From contig CACHGV010000002.1 in assembly GCA_902579465.1 (NCBI GenBank), forward strand, positions 147,186-211,185: DNA of 64,000 bases, given 5' to 3'. This document shows positions 43,752-52,840 of this stretch, in pieces. The stretch is from an uncultured Pelagibacteraceae bacterium (GTDB lineage: Bacteria > Pseudomonadota > Alphaproteobacteria > Pelagibacterales > Pelagibacteraceae). The number at the start of each line of letters is the position of its first letter. Position 1 is the first letter of the stretch. The position numbers and the translations under genes are program-made. A model generated the notes under the pieces. The model searched no databases. It saw only the letters and a list, made by a program, of their open reading frames with translations, and was not told the DNA's origin.

Positions 43752-45230
43752 GTGAAAAAATTTCTTGTTGCTATCGACCAAGGTACAACTTCGTCTAGAG
43801 CAATTCTCTTTGATTTAGATGGCAATATAAAATTTACATCTCAGTTTGAATTTAACCAATACTTTCCAAAAAATGGATGGGTAGAGCATAATCCAAATGA
43901 AATTTGGTTAACAACTCTTAAAGCTTTAAAAAAAGTAATTAAAAAAGCATCTCTTCTAAAAGGAAAAATATTAAGTATTGGAATTACCAACCAGAGAGAG
44001 ACAACTATTCTTTGGAACAAGAAAACAGGTAAACCAGTATACAATGCAATTGTTTGGCAAGACAGAAGAACTCATGATTACTGTGAAAAGCTTAAGCAAA
44101 AAAAATATGAAAATATTTTTAGAAGAAAAACTGGTTTATTTATTGATCCATATTTTTCAGCTACTAAAATTAAATGGATCTTAGAAAACGTAAAAATTTC
44201 GAAGAAACTTCAAAAATCTAATAATTTATTATTTGGCACTGTTGATACTTTCTTAATTTGGAAACTAACTAATGGACAACATCATTTAACAGAGGCAACA
44301 AATGCAAGTAGAACAATGTTGTTTAATATAAATAATAACAATTGGGACAAAGAAATTTTAAAAAAGCTCAATATCTCAAAAAGTATTTTACCTGATGTAA
44401 AAAATTCAGCGGATAATTTTGGATCAACAAATAAAAAAATTATTGGATATGAAATTCCTATATCTGCAGTTTTGGGTGATCAACAAGCTGCAGCTGTAGG
44501 ACAATCTTGTTTTAAAAAAGGCTCAATTAAAAGTACTTATGGCACAGGTGCTTTTGTAATAATGAATACTGGGTCGAAAAAGATTTTTTCAAAAAATAAA
44601 TTACTAACCACAATTTGTTACAGATTAAATGGAAAAAATACTTTTGCTCTTGAAGGTTCAATTTTTATCGCTGGCGCAGGTGTTCAGTGGTTAAGAGATA
44701 AGTTAAAATTAATTAATAATGCTTATGACACAGAACAAATTGCTAAATCAAAAAAAAATAATGAAGGTGTATATGTTGTACCAGCTTTTAGTGGACTGGG
44801 AGCTCCATACTGGAGACCTGAAGCAAGAGGAGTTATAACTGGATTAACTAGAGATAGTGATTGGAAAACCTTAGTAAGAGCAGTTATTGAATCTGTGGCA
44901 TATCAAAGTTATGATCTATTTAATGCTATGAGAAAAGATGGATTAAAGCCAAATATAGTAAAAATTGACGGAGGCATGGTGGAAAACGACTGGTTTTCTC
45001 AGTTTTTGGCAAATATTATAGATATTAAAACAGAAAGACCTAAAGTTTTGGAAACTACAGCACTTGGAGTTGCTTTGTTTGCTGGATACCAAATTGGAGT
45101 ATTTAAATCATTAGACCAAATAAGTAGAAAATGGAAAAAAGACAAAACTTTTAAACCTAAATTAACTCACACTGTTAGAAAAAAACTATTGAATGGGTGG
45201 AAATTATCAGTTGATAAAACCTTATTGTAA
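43752..45230 (+). CDS. glpK: Glycerol kinase
   Basis: FGGY-family kinase making glycerol 3-phosphate, 492 aa. It begins with 'IDQGTTSSRAILFDLDGN'; 'ITNQRETTILWNKKTGKP' near 76, 'YGTGAFVIMNTG' near 263, 'GLGAPYWRPEARGVITGLT' near 345 and 'KIDGGMVENDWFSQFLAN' near 402 are all glycerol-kinase signatures. The start is GTG at 43752, 4 bases after tmoW, so it reads as the last gene of the TMAO transporter transcript. It is 6 bases from the convergent tmm end. gpsA at 46680 supplies the same metabolite from DHAP. Confidence 0.94.
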   Translation: MKKFLVAIDQGTTSSRAILFDLDGNIKFTSQFEFNQYFPKNGWVEHNPNEIWLTTLKALKKVIKKASLLKGKILSIGITNQRETTILWNKKTGKPVYNAIVWQDRRTHDYCEKLKQKKYENIFRRKTGLFIDPYFSATKIKWILENVKISKKLQKSNNLLFGTVDTFLIWKLTNGQHHLTEATNASRTMLFNINNNNWDKEILKKLNISKSILPDVKNSADNFGSTNKKIIGYEIPISAVLGDQQAAAVGQSCFKKGSIKSTYGTGAFVIMNTGSKKIFSKNKLLTTICYRLNGKNTFALEGSIFIAGAGVQWLRDKLKLINNAYDTEQIAKSKKNNEGVYVVPAFSGLGAPYWRPEARGVITGLTRDSDWKTLVRAVIESVAYQSYDLFNAMRKDGLKPNIVKIDGGMVENDWFSQFLANIIDIKTERPKVLETTALGVALFAGYQIGVFKSLDQISRKWKKDKTFKPKLTHTVRKKLLNGWKLSVDKTLL

Positions 45231-45236
45231 ATCTTA

Positions 45237-46565
45237 TTATTTTAAAAACGTATCCATAGAGTCATCCATTGCAGATGACCAAGGTGTATGGTGAATAGGA
45301 GCTATGGATCCAGTAACAGGTGATGAAAAAGATTTATTTCTGTAAGTTGAAATATCATCCATTTTATGATGTTCCCAATCTTTAAAATGTTTTCTTATCA
45401 ATTCAAAATCAATTTTTGGATAATCTGACATATCATGAAGCTCTTTAGTATACTCAGTTTGAAAATCAATCATTTGATCAGGATTTTCTAATTTTTCTTC
45501 CATAGAAACCCATTTAGAAATATCTTTTTCTATTTCACTATCATTTGGAATCTTAATTTTATTCATTATCACATCCCTTGCGAACCATGCTTGGCAATCA
45601 AACATATTAAAAGTATGAAATTGATCCTGCATACCTAGGTACATTAGCTTGTGATTATCTTGCCAAACTACTCCTTTGTATAATTTTGGTGGATATAATC
45701 TGTTGTGAGTTTTAAGACTTAGTTTTTCGTTCAAAAATGGAAAATGATGCAAGTATCCAGTGCATAATATAATTACATCTGCTTCTTGCTCTGTACCATC
45801 TTTAAAAATTGCTTTGTTACCCTCTAATCTATCTAGATAGTAAACTTCTTTCATACCAGAAGGCCATTTAAAACCCATTGGATTATGTCTATAACCTATG
45901 GTTACACTTTTAGCTCCATATTTATTACATTGCAAAGCAACATCCTCAGCTGAATAACTGCTTCCAAGCACTATCACATTTTTACCTCTAAATTCTTCAG
46001 CATCTCTGAAATCATGAGAATGCATTATTCTTCCTGGAAAAGAATTCATACCCTTGTATTCAGGAATAAATGGAACTGAAAAATGTCCAGTTGAAACAAC
46101 TACATAATCAAACTTGTCAGACAAAATTTTATTGTTAGTTTTATCTTGATAGCTTACTTCAAATTTATCTGAATTATAGTTTACACTCTTTACGCTTGTG
46201 CTAAATTTAATTTTGCTTTTAATGTTTCCTTTACTTACTCTTCCAATTATATAATTAAATAACACTTCTCTAGGTGGAAAAGATGGAATAGGTTTTCCAA
46301 AATGCTCATCAAAAGAATAATCTGCAAATTCCAAACATTCTTTTGGTCCATTTGACCATAAATATCTATACATACTATTGGGGATAGGATCACCATATTG
46401 ATCTGAACCGGTTCTCCAACTGTAGTTCCATAGTCCTCCCCAATCATCTTGTTTTTCAAAACACACTATTTCTGGAACTTCTTCTCCTTTTTGCTCAGCA
46501 TGCTCGAAGGCTCTTAACATCGATAAACCACAAGGCCCTGCACCGATTATTGCTATTTTATTCAT
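45237..46565 (-). CDS. tmm: Trimethylamine monooxygenase
   Basis: Flavin-containing monooxygenase of 442 aa that oxidises TMA to TMAO with NADPH and oxygen. FAD site GAGPCGLSMLRAFE (8-21), FMO motif FPGRIMHSHDF near 175, NADPH site VLGSSYSAEDVA near 194 and 'ILCTGYLHHFPFLN' near 268. Long blocks such as 'SMYRYLWSNGPKECLEFADY' and 'LYKGVVWQDNHKLMYLGMQD' match characterised bacterial Tmm closely. Converges on glpK. Its start is divergent from gpsA over 114 AT-rich bases that must hold both promoters. Confidence 0.94.
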   Translation of the reverse strand: MNKIAIIGAGPCGLSMLRAFEHAEQKGEEVPEIVCFEKQDDWGGLWNYSWRTGSDQYGDPIPNSMYRYLWSNGPKECLEFADYSFDEHFGKPIPSFPPREVLFNYIIGRVSKGNIKSKIKFSTSVKSVNYNSDKFEVSYQDKTNNKILSDKFDYVVVSTGHFSVPFIPEYKGMNSFPGRIMHSHDFRDAEEFRGKNVIVLGSSYSAEDVALQCNKYGAKSVTIGYRHNPMGFKWPSGMKEVYYLDRLEGNKAIFKDGTEQEADVIILCTGYLHHFPFLNEKLSLKTHNRLYPPKLYKGVVWQDNHKLMYLGMQDQFHTFNMFDCQAWFARDVIMNKIKIPNDSEIEKDISKWVSMEEKLENPDQMIDFQTEYTKELHDMSDYPKIDFELIRKHFKDWEHHKMDDISTYRNKSFSSPVTGSIAPIHHTPWSSAMDDSMDTFLK

Positions 46566-46679
46566 ATAAATTGTATAATTTTAAAAATTTATCTTATTAA
46601 TAAAATCAAAAAAATAAAACTATTTTTTCTTTAAATTTACTTGTTATTAATGAATAGTTTATTTTTAGTGAATTTATTT

Positions 46680-47636
46680 ATGAAAAAAATTCTAATTATT
46701 GGTGGTGGAGCCATGGGATCAGCGTTCTCTGTTCCATGTATAGATAATAATAATAAAGTATTAATTACAGAACCATATAACCAAAGATTTATTAAAAATT
46801 TATCATCAAAAAAAAAATTTCATTCAGGTTTAAAAATTAATCTTTCAAAAAAACTAATATTTAAAAAATATTCTAAGAAATTATTTCTTGAAAAATATGA
46901 TCTTATTGTTATTGCATTAAGTTTATCAGGTATTAATTTTGTTGGTAAAGAATTAAAAAAGTATAAAGTAAAATCTCCAGTTTTAGTTCTTACAAAAGGT
47001 CTCAAATATGAAAAGAAAAATAAAAAAATTACAACTATTTCTCAAACTCTTCTAAAAAATAATCCAAAATTAAATGTATCAGTTTTGAAGGGACCTTGTT
47101 TAGCTAAGGAATTAGTTAGAAAAAGACAAACTAGTGTAATTATAGCTAACAAAAACATTAAATTTGCAAAATTGTTAGGTAAAATGATTTCAACCAAATA
47201 TTATTTGATAGAATATTCTACAGATATTATTGGTATTGAAATATGTTCAGCAATAAAAAATATTTATTCCATGATAATTGGTTCTGGTTTAAGTTTGAAT
47301 AAATCGTCAAGTCTATTTCAAAAATCACTATCAGAAATGAAATACTTAACCAGACAATTGAAAGGAAAAGAAGAAACCGTTTTAAGTCTAGCAGGAGTTG
47401 GAGACCTGTATGTAAGTGCTGCGGGTGGAAGAAATAGCAAAATGGGAAACTATTTGGGACAAGGTTTTACTTTCAAAAGTGCTAAAAAAAAGTTTATGGC
47501 AAATGATACTGTAGAAGGCGAACAACTTGTAAGAGAAATCGCGCCTTTTATTTTAAAAAAATTTAATTCAAAAAAAATTCCCTTAATGTTCAGAATGATT
47601 AGAGCAATTCTAAAAAATAAAAAATTTTCGATTTAA
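46680..47636 (+). CDS. gpsA: Glycerol-3-phosphate dehydrogenase [NAD(P)+]
   Basis: 318 aa from the ATG at 46680, where the Rossmann fold begins at once (KKILIIGGGAMGSAFS); an upstream TTG at 46641 would add 13 unsupported residues. 'SVLKGPCLAKELVRKRQTSV' near 132 and 'IEICSAIKNIYSMIIGSGL' near 180 (catalytic Lys) are GpsA features, and 'LAGVGDLYVSAAGGRNSKMG' near 242 is the substrate loop. It interconverts DHAP and glycerol 3-phosphate for phospholipid synthesis. The sequence is unusually Lys-rich and divergent. Confidence 0.88.
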   Translation: MKKILIIGGGAMGSAFSVPCIDNNNKVLITEPYNQRFIKNLSSKKKFHSGLKINLSKKLIFKKYSKKLFLEKYDLIVIALSLSGINFVGKELKKYKVKSPVLVLTKGLKYEKKNKKITTISQTLLKNNPKLNVSVLKGPCLAKELVRKRQTSVIIANKNIKFAKLLGKMISTKYYLIEYSTDIIGIEICSAIKNIYSMIIGSGLSLNKSSSLFQKSLSEMKYLTRQLKGKEETVLSLAGVGDLYVSAAGGRNSKMGNYLGQGFTFKSAKKKFMANDTVEGEQLVREIAPFILKKFNSKKIPLMFRMIRAILKNKKFSI

Positions 47637-47685
47637 AAATATTATATTTATTGACTTTTTGAATAAGGTAGACTTTTTTAATTTA

Positions 47686-47714
47686 TTGTCATTCATTTAT
47701 CTCACTGATAGATT
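47686..47714 (+). promoter_or_regulatory. Candidate promoter of the sugar-type ABC importer
   Basis: TTGTCA (47686-47691), a 17-base spacer and TAGATT (47709-47714) resemble a sigma-70 promoter. It would start transcription near 47721, leaving a leader of about 26 bases with the ribosome site AGAGGGG (47735-47741) before the ATG at 47747. Confidence 0.5.
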
Positions 47715-47746
47715 TGCTTAGTTAATCAACGAAAAGAGGGGAATCA

Positions 47747-49075
47747 ATGATTAAAAAAATAATAATAACTGTTTGCACGCTTATATTTTTAATTTCAAAT
47801 ATTAGTTACGCAGACATCACTTTTTGGACTACAGAGGTTCAGCCAGCTAGAATGGCTAAACAAGAGGCAATGGCTAAAGATTTTGAAGCTAAAACTGGCA
47901 TCAAAGTTGAAGTTATTCCTGTAGAAGAAAAAGATTTAGGAACAAGAGCAACTGCAGCAGCAGCAGCGGGTGATCTACCTGATGTAATCTATCATACTTT
48001 ACAGTATGTATTACCTTGGGCAGAAGCTGGAATACTAGATGTTGATGCAAATAATGCAGTTGTAAAAGAACTTGGTAAAAAAACTTTTGCACCAGGTGCC
48101 TTAAACATGGCTAAAAAAGGATCAAAAATAGCAGCTGTGCCAGTTGATGGTTGGACGCAAATGGTCGTTTATAGAAAAGACTTATTTGAAAAAGCAGGAC
48201 TTGAGCCACCAACAAGTTATGAAAATATAACAAAGGCAGTTGAAGCACTTTCTGGAGATGGAATGTTTGGTTTTGTTGCTGCAACGAAAACTGATGAAAA
48301 CTTTATGAGTCAAGTTTTAGAGCATGTTCTTTTAGCAAATGGAGTAAATGTTGTTAAAAAAGGTGCAATAAGAAAACAAGGTAAAAAGTTAAAAGCTTCT
48401 TTAGAGTTTTATAAAGTTATTGCAAATGCAAGTCCTCCAGGAGAATTATACTGGAAGCAATCAAGAGAATTGTATTTTGCAGGAAAAACACCAATGATAA
48501 TTTGGTCTCCATTTATTATGGATGAACTAGCTGGTTTAAGAGATTCAGCTCCGCCAACAATAAATAGTGATCCAACATCTGGGGAGTTAGCTTCAAAAAC
48601 TGGTTTCATTACAAACTTAAGTGGTCCTAATAATAAAAAAGGGGCTGCATGGGCTGATGTAAGATACTTTGGAATAACAGCAGATGCTGATACAGAAGAA
48701 GCAAGTGCATTTATCAAATACTCAATGGATGAAGGTTACACCAAGACACTTTCAATCGCACCAGAAGGTAAATTTCCTGTTAGAAGAGGAAACTCGAGCG
48801 ATCCTGAGGCGTTTACAAAAGCATGGAGTAAATTACCTGTTGGAGTTGATAGAAAAGCACCTTTATCAGACTTATATTCAGAGGATGTTATAAATAATAT
48901 TGTTGCTGGATTAGATAAAGCTCAAAGATGGGGTGTAAAAGAAGGTGAACTTTCTAGAGCTTCTAAAATTATTAATAACAAGTTTATTAATAGAATAACT
49001 AGACTTTATGTTGATGGACAGATTGATATTGATCAAGCAGTAGATATGATCAATCAAAAACTCTCTCAATTTTAA
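47747..49075 (+). CDS. ABC importer solute-binding protein, sugar family 1
   Basis: 442 aa periplasmic binding protein of the SBP_bac_1 (MalE/UgpB) class. A signal peptide of about 22 residues ends SYADI; the mature start 'TFWTTEVQPARMAKQEAM' and 'FEAKTGIKVEVIPVEEKDL' are typical. 'AAGDLPDVIYHTLQYVLPWA' near 80 and 'IAAVPVDGWTQMVVYRKDLF' near 130 line the binding cleft. The neighbouring GH63-like hydrolase suggests a glycoside cargo. A perfect 17-base inverted repeat follows its stop. Confidence 0.9.
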   Translation: MIKKIIITVCTLIFLISNISYADITFWTTEVQPARMAKQEAMAKDFEAKTGIKVEVIPVEEKDLGTRATAAAAAGDLPDVIYHTLQYVLPWAEAGILDVDANNAVVKELGKKTFAPGALNMAKKGSKIAAVPVDGWTQMVVYRKDLFEKAGLEPPTSYENITKAVEALSGDGMFGFVAATKTDENFMSQVLEHVLLANGVNVVKKGAIRKQGKKLKASLEFYKVIANASPPGELYWKQSRELYFAGKTPMIIWSPFIMDELAGLRDSAPPTINSDPTSGELASKTGFITNLSGPNNKKGAAWADVRYFGITADADTEEASAFIKYSMDEGYTKTLSIAPEGKFPVRRGNSSDPEAFTKAWSKLPVGVDRKAPLSDLYSEDVINNIVAGLDKAQRWGVKEGELSRASKIINNKFINRITRLYVDGQIDIDQAVDMINQKLSQF

Positions 49076-49093
49076 TCTAATAATTTAAATTTA

Positions 49094-49129
49094 AATAAAA
49101 GCGGATAATATGTATTATCCGCTTTTATT
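49094..49129 (+). terminator. Perfect 17-base inverted repeat ending at the permease start codon
   Basis: Arms 49094-49110 and 49113-49129 are exact complements with only two bases between, so about 16 bp can pair around a small loop. The right arm ends in TTTTATT, and the ATG of the permease is the next base (49130). It can act as partial terminator for the binding-protein message and would occupy the usual ribosome-site position of the permease. Confidence 0.8.
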
Positions 49130-50389
49130 ATGAGTGATACACTTTCAAAAATAGAAAAAAGAACTGCATATATATTAATATTACCTGCAGTTTTCCTTGT
49201 TTTTTCAATTATCTTATTTCCAATATTTGCAAATGTATGGATAAGTTTTAAAGAGGTTGGATTAAAAGATATAAGGATCCCTGAACCTAGAGCAAAAAAA
49301 ATTGTTAAATCCATCAAAGATAATCCAGATCAATTAAAGGTTATTTATAAACTTAGAAATAGTTCATTAATTTTAGAAATAAGGGACGTTAAATTTCAAG
49401 ATAAATTACCTAAGAATATTAAGCCAATAAATTTAGATGAAAGATGCAGGGTTAAATCAAATAAAATTTATTGTGATTTTGGAAATTGGGAGGCTAAATA
49501 CAAGGAAAATTTTCAAATATTATTAAAGAGTTCTGATGGCAAACAAATAAACAAAAAAGAATTAAAAACTATTAAACCAAAATTAACAGGTAAATCAGAT
49601 AATATTTTATTAAATACTAATTTTACATTAAAGAATTTTAAAAAGGTATTTTTTCAAAATGAATTTTTTGATTTATTATCAACTACTTTTTACTATACTT
49701 TTTTTGGCACAATCGGTTCGATTGTATTTGGAATACTCACTGCTCAACTTGTGAACCAGAAGTTTTTTGGAAGAACATTTATGAGAAGTGTTTTACTTTT
49801 TCCATACGTGGGCCCTGTTGTTGCTCTAGCCTATACTTGGGAGTTATTATTAGATCCTTACAGTGGGACTTTAAATAATCTATTGATGAATTTTCAAGTC
49901 ATACAAGAGCCCTTAAATTTATTGGGTCAAAAATATTTAACGATAAATTTTTTTGGTTTTGATCTTAAATTACGATTAGCATTAACAACTGTAATTATTT
50001 TTGAAATTTGGAGATACTTTCCATTAGCTTTCTTATTTATATTAGCTCGACTTCAAGCAGTACCTAAAGAATTATATGAGGCAGCGGAAGTGGATGGTGC
50101 TGGTCCTTTACAAAAATTTATTAATATCACTCTTCCACAAATAACAGCTGTGATATCTATTCTCTTTATGATTAGGTTTATTTGGAACTTTAATAAATTC
50201 GAGGATATTTTTTTATTAACAGGAGGTGCATCTGGAACTAGAACTTTGCCAATAAATGTTTATGAGCAAGGATTTACTATTTCCGATATTGGTATGGGGT
50301 CAGCAGTATCAATTGTAATAGTTGCTTTACTGCTATTATTTATGTTCGTTTACTTTAAATTAATAGGTAAGAGGGCCGATGAAAACTAA
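49130..50389 (+). CDS. ABC importer permease, MalF/UgpA type with large periplasmic insert
   Basis: 419 aa. After the first helix (near 14-34) comes a polar Lys-rich insert of roughly 130 residues (about 40-165) before the five remaining helices; MalG-size relatives lack it, while E. coli MalF has a comparable loop. The EAA loop is 'PKELYEAAEVDGAGPLQKF' near 316. It has no Shine-Dalgarno because the hairpin abuts its start. It overlaps the second permease by 11 bases. Confidence 0.88.
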   Translation: MSDTLSKIEKRTAYILILPAVFLVFSIILFPIFANVWISFKEVGLKDIRIPEPRAKKIVKSIKDNPDQLKVIYKLRNSSLILEIRDVKFQDKLPKNIKPINLDERCRVKSNKIYCDFGNWEAKYKENFQILLKSSDGKQINKKELKTIKPKLTGKSDNILLNTNFTLKNFKKVFFQNEFFDLLSTTFYYTFFGTIGSIVFGILTAQLVNQKFFGRTFMRSVLLFPYVGPVVALAYTWELLLDPYSGTLNNLLMNFQVIQEPLNLLGQKYLTINFFGFDLKLRLALTTVIIFEIWRYFPLAFLFILARLQAVPKELYEAAEVDGAGPLQKFINITLPQITAVISILFMIRFIWNFNKFEDIFLLTGGASGTRTLPINVYEQGFTISDIGMGSAVSIVIVALLLLFMFVYFKLIGKRADEN

Positions 50390-51572
50390 AAATTTAATAT
50401 ACTACGCATTAATATCCTCTATATTTTTGTTTTCTTTGGTCTCTATTTGGAAAATTTTAGTAACTTTGCAAGGAGTTGAGTTAAAAAATTTTAATTTTGA
50501 AATAATTATTACTTTAGGTATCGCTATTAGTCTTTTAAATTTAATTATAGGTGAAAAGTTAAATTATTTAATAAAATCAACTTTATTTGCCTTTATATTT
50601 ACCTTTGTAGATGGATACATAGTTCAGGTAATGCCCGTTTGGTATAATATTGGAATATTTGCAATATTGATATTTTTCACATTAAAAATTAATAAATATA
50701 GTCAAAAATATTTAGCATCTGAGCATTCATCACAAATAGTAATATTTGATTTTTTAACTCTCTTTGGAATTGTTTTATTCTCATTTGTCATTTTATTTCC
50801 ATTTTATATGATGTTGATAACAAGCTTTAAAACTCAAGCTGCTTTGCTAATTAATCCTTTAGATTTTAGTATAAATTTTAAGCAAGATTTTAAAGAATTA
50901 TTTAAGTCATACTTTGTGATATTTGATACTTACAAATTTGGTAGATATATACTAATAAGTACATTTGTTTCAGTTGGGACAGTGATAGTTACTTTACTAT
51001 TCGCAATACCAGCTGCTTATGCTGTAGCAAGGTTAAACTTCTTTGGAAAAAACTTTCTGTCGACTTCAATTTTAATTATTTATATGTTTCCTGCAATAGT
51101 ATTAGTTATTCCTTTGTATACTGTTTTTAGTCAACTAGGTTTAAGAAACTCGGTAGGTGGCTTATTAATTGTTTATACAGCAACTACTTTGCCAGTTGCA
51201 ATTTACATGTTACAAGGTTATTTTGGAAGTATTCCTAAAGAACTAGAAGAAGCAGCAATCATGGACAAATTAAATTGGTTTGGCATAATTATAAAAATAA
51301 TTTTACCATTAAGCATACCTGCAATCTCTTCAGTTGCTTTATACGTCTTTATGATTGCGTGGAATGAGTTTTTATTTTCTTTGATGTTCTTGGATAATCC
51401 AAACTCATTTACCTTATCAAGGGCAATACAATATCTAAGTGGTGATGCCGAAACACCAAGACAATATTTAATGGCTGGGTCAGTAATTGTTACAATTCCT
51501 GTTTTGTTAATTTTTGTATACTTTGAAAAATATTTAGTGAGCGGTCTTACTGCAGGAAGTGTAAAGGGTTAA
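50379..51572 (+). CDS. ABC importer permease, MalG/UgpE type with extra N-terminal helices
   Basis: 397 aa, about 110 residues longer than a usual MalG. The extra N-terminal part contains about four hydrophobic helices (for example near 8-25, 38-52, 60-78). The normal core follows, with 'FPFYMMLITSFKTQAALLI' near 140 and the EAA loop 'PKELEEAAIMDKLNWFGII' near 286. Its stop overlaps the next start by one base. No ATPase gene follows, which is unusual for this class. Confidence 0.87.
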   Translation: MKTKNLIYYALISSIFLFSLVSIWKILVTLQGVELKNFNFEIIITLGIAISLLNLIIGEKLNYLIKSTLFAFIFTFVDGYIVQVMPVWYNIGIFAILIFFTLKINKYSQKYLASEHSSQIVIFDFLTLFGIVLFSFVILFPFYMMLITSFKTQAALLINPLDFSINFKQDFKELFKSYFVIFDTYKFGRYILISTFVSVGTVIVTLLFAIPAAYAVARLNFFGKNFLSTSILIIYMFPAIVLVIPLYTVFSQLGLRNSVGGLLIVYTATTLPVAIYMLQGYFGSIPKELEEAAIMDKLNWFGIIIKIILPLSIPAISSVALYVFMIAWNEFLFSLMFLDNPNSFTLSRAIQYLSGDAETPRQYLMAGSVIVTIPVLLIFVYFEKYLVSGLTAGSVKG

Positions 51573-52840
51573 TGGAAGACTTTGTTAAATCAGCCAAGAA
51601 AGTTTTATTAGGCAATAAAAAAAAAGGCTATACATTACCAACCAATAACAAATTGTACCCAGCTCAATGGAATTGGGATTCAGGTTTCATTGCTCTAGGA
51701 TATTCGCATTTTAAAATCAAATATGCTCTGGATGAAATAAAGACATTAATAAGAGGTCAATGGAAAGATGGAATGATACCCCATATTTTGTTTCACGATT
51801 TAAATACCAATTATTATCCAAACCATTCTGTTTGGGCTTGTGGAAATAAAATACATTCATCTGGTATTACGCAACCACCAATCCTTGCAATAATTTTAAA
51901 ACTAATTTTGGATAAAAAAAAAATTAATAATAAAGACAAAGCTGAATTTAAAAAAATAGCTAAGGGAATATTAAAATACCACAAATGGTTAATTAAATTT
52001 AGAGACCCAAATAATACAGGATTGGTGTCAATTTTGCACCCTTGGGAAAGTGGCTACGATAATTCACCATTGTGGGATGAGCCTATGAGCAAAGTAAAAG
52101 TCCCAAAAAACCTAAAATATAAAAGGGGAGACAACAAGGTTGTTAATCCTGAATATAGGCCATTAGATATCGATTATGATAGATACGTAACTATCAAAAA
52201 TCATTTGAGAAAAAACAATTATAATCCAAAAAAAATTTATAGAGCGTCGTTATTCAATGTAGTTGATGTTGGTTTTAACTCTATATTTTTACGAGCAAAT
52301 AAAGATCTTCTTAAATTATTAAATATATTCAATTTGCAAAGTACCGAATTAGAGTCTTATATATCAAAATCTGAAAATAAAATTGTAAAATTATTTAATC
52401 AGAAAAAAAATATATTTTTTAACATCGATTTAAAAAATAAAAAAATAATAAACATTCCATCAATTACTCATTATTTTATTTTATTTGCAGATTTAAAAGA
52501 CAAAGTATTAAATAATAAAATTATTAAAAACTTAAAAAAACATAGTTCTAAAGAAAAATATTTATTATCAAGTGTAAAATCAAATCACCAAAAATTTGAA
52601 GAGAAAAGATATTGGAGAGGCCCAGTATGGATTAATTGTAATTGGATAATATATCAAGGATTAAAAAATAAAAATATTAAATTTGCCAAACAAATAAAAA
52701 GAAAAACTATTAATTTAGTTAAACAAAAAGGGTTTAATGAATACTTTAGCTGTAAAACCGGTAAAGGGTTTGGTGCAACAAATTTTTCTTGGACTGCCGC
52801 ATTATTTTTAGACTTAATACTTGAAAATAAAAATGACTAA
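51572..52840 (+). CDS. GH63-like glycoside hydrolase (mannosyl/glucosylglycerate hydrolase type)
   Basis: 422 aa, an (alpha/alpha)6-barrel hydrolase. 'PAQWNWDSGFIALGYSHF' near 28-45, 'HPWESGYDNSPLWDEPM' near 156-172, 'RYWRGPVWINCNWIIYQGL' near 347 and 'EYFSCKTGKGFGATNFSWTAA' near 390-410 (split: EYFSCKTGKGFG, ATNFSWTAA) match the mannosylglycerate/glucosylglycerate hydrolase group. By that analogy Asp163 and Glu390 are the candidate catalytic pair. There is no signal peptide, so it acts on imported substrate in the cytoplasm. It is coupled to the permease gene before it and the dehydrogenase after it. Confidence 0.75.
   Translation: MEDFVKSAKKVLLGNKKKGYTLPTNNKLYPAQWNWDSGFIALGYSHFKIKYALDEIKTLIRGQWKDGMIPHILFHDLNTNYYPNHSVWACGNKIHSSGITQPPILAIILKLILDKKKINNKDKAEFKKIAKGILKYHKWLIKFRDPNNTGLVSILHPWESGYDNSPLWDEPMSKVKVPKNLKYKRGDNKVVNPEYRPLDIDYDRYVTIKNHLRKNNYNPKKIYRASLFNVVDVGFNSIFLRANKDLLKLLNIFNLQSTELESYISKSENKIVKLFNQKKNIFFNIDLKNKKIINIPSITHYFILFADLKDKVLNNKIIKNLKKHSSKEKYLLSSVKSNHQKFEEKRYWRGPVWINCNWIIYQGLKNKNIKFAKQIKRKTINLVKQKGFNEYFSCKTGKGFGATNFSWTAALFLDLILENKND

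Noticed and set aside
46641..46679. TTG start giving gpsA 13 extra residues
   Set aside because: The Rossmann motif begins right after the ATG at 46680 as in other GpsA proteins.
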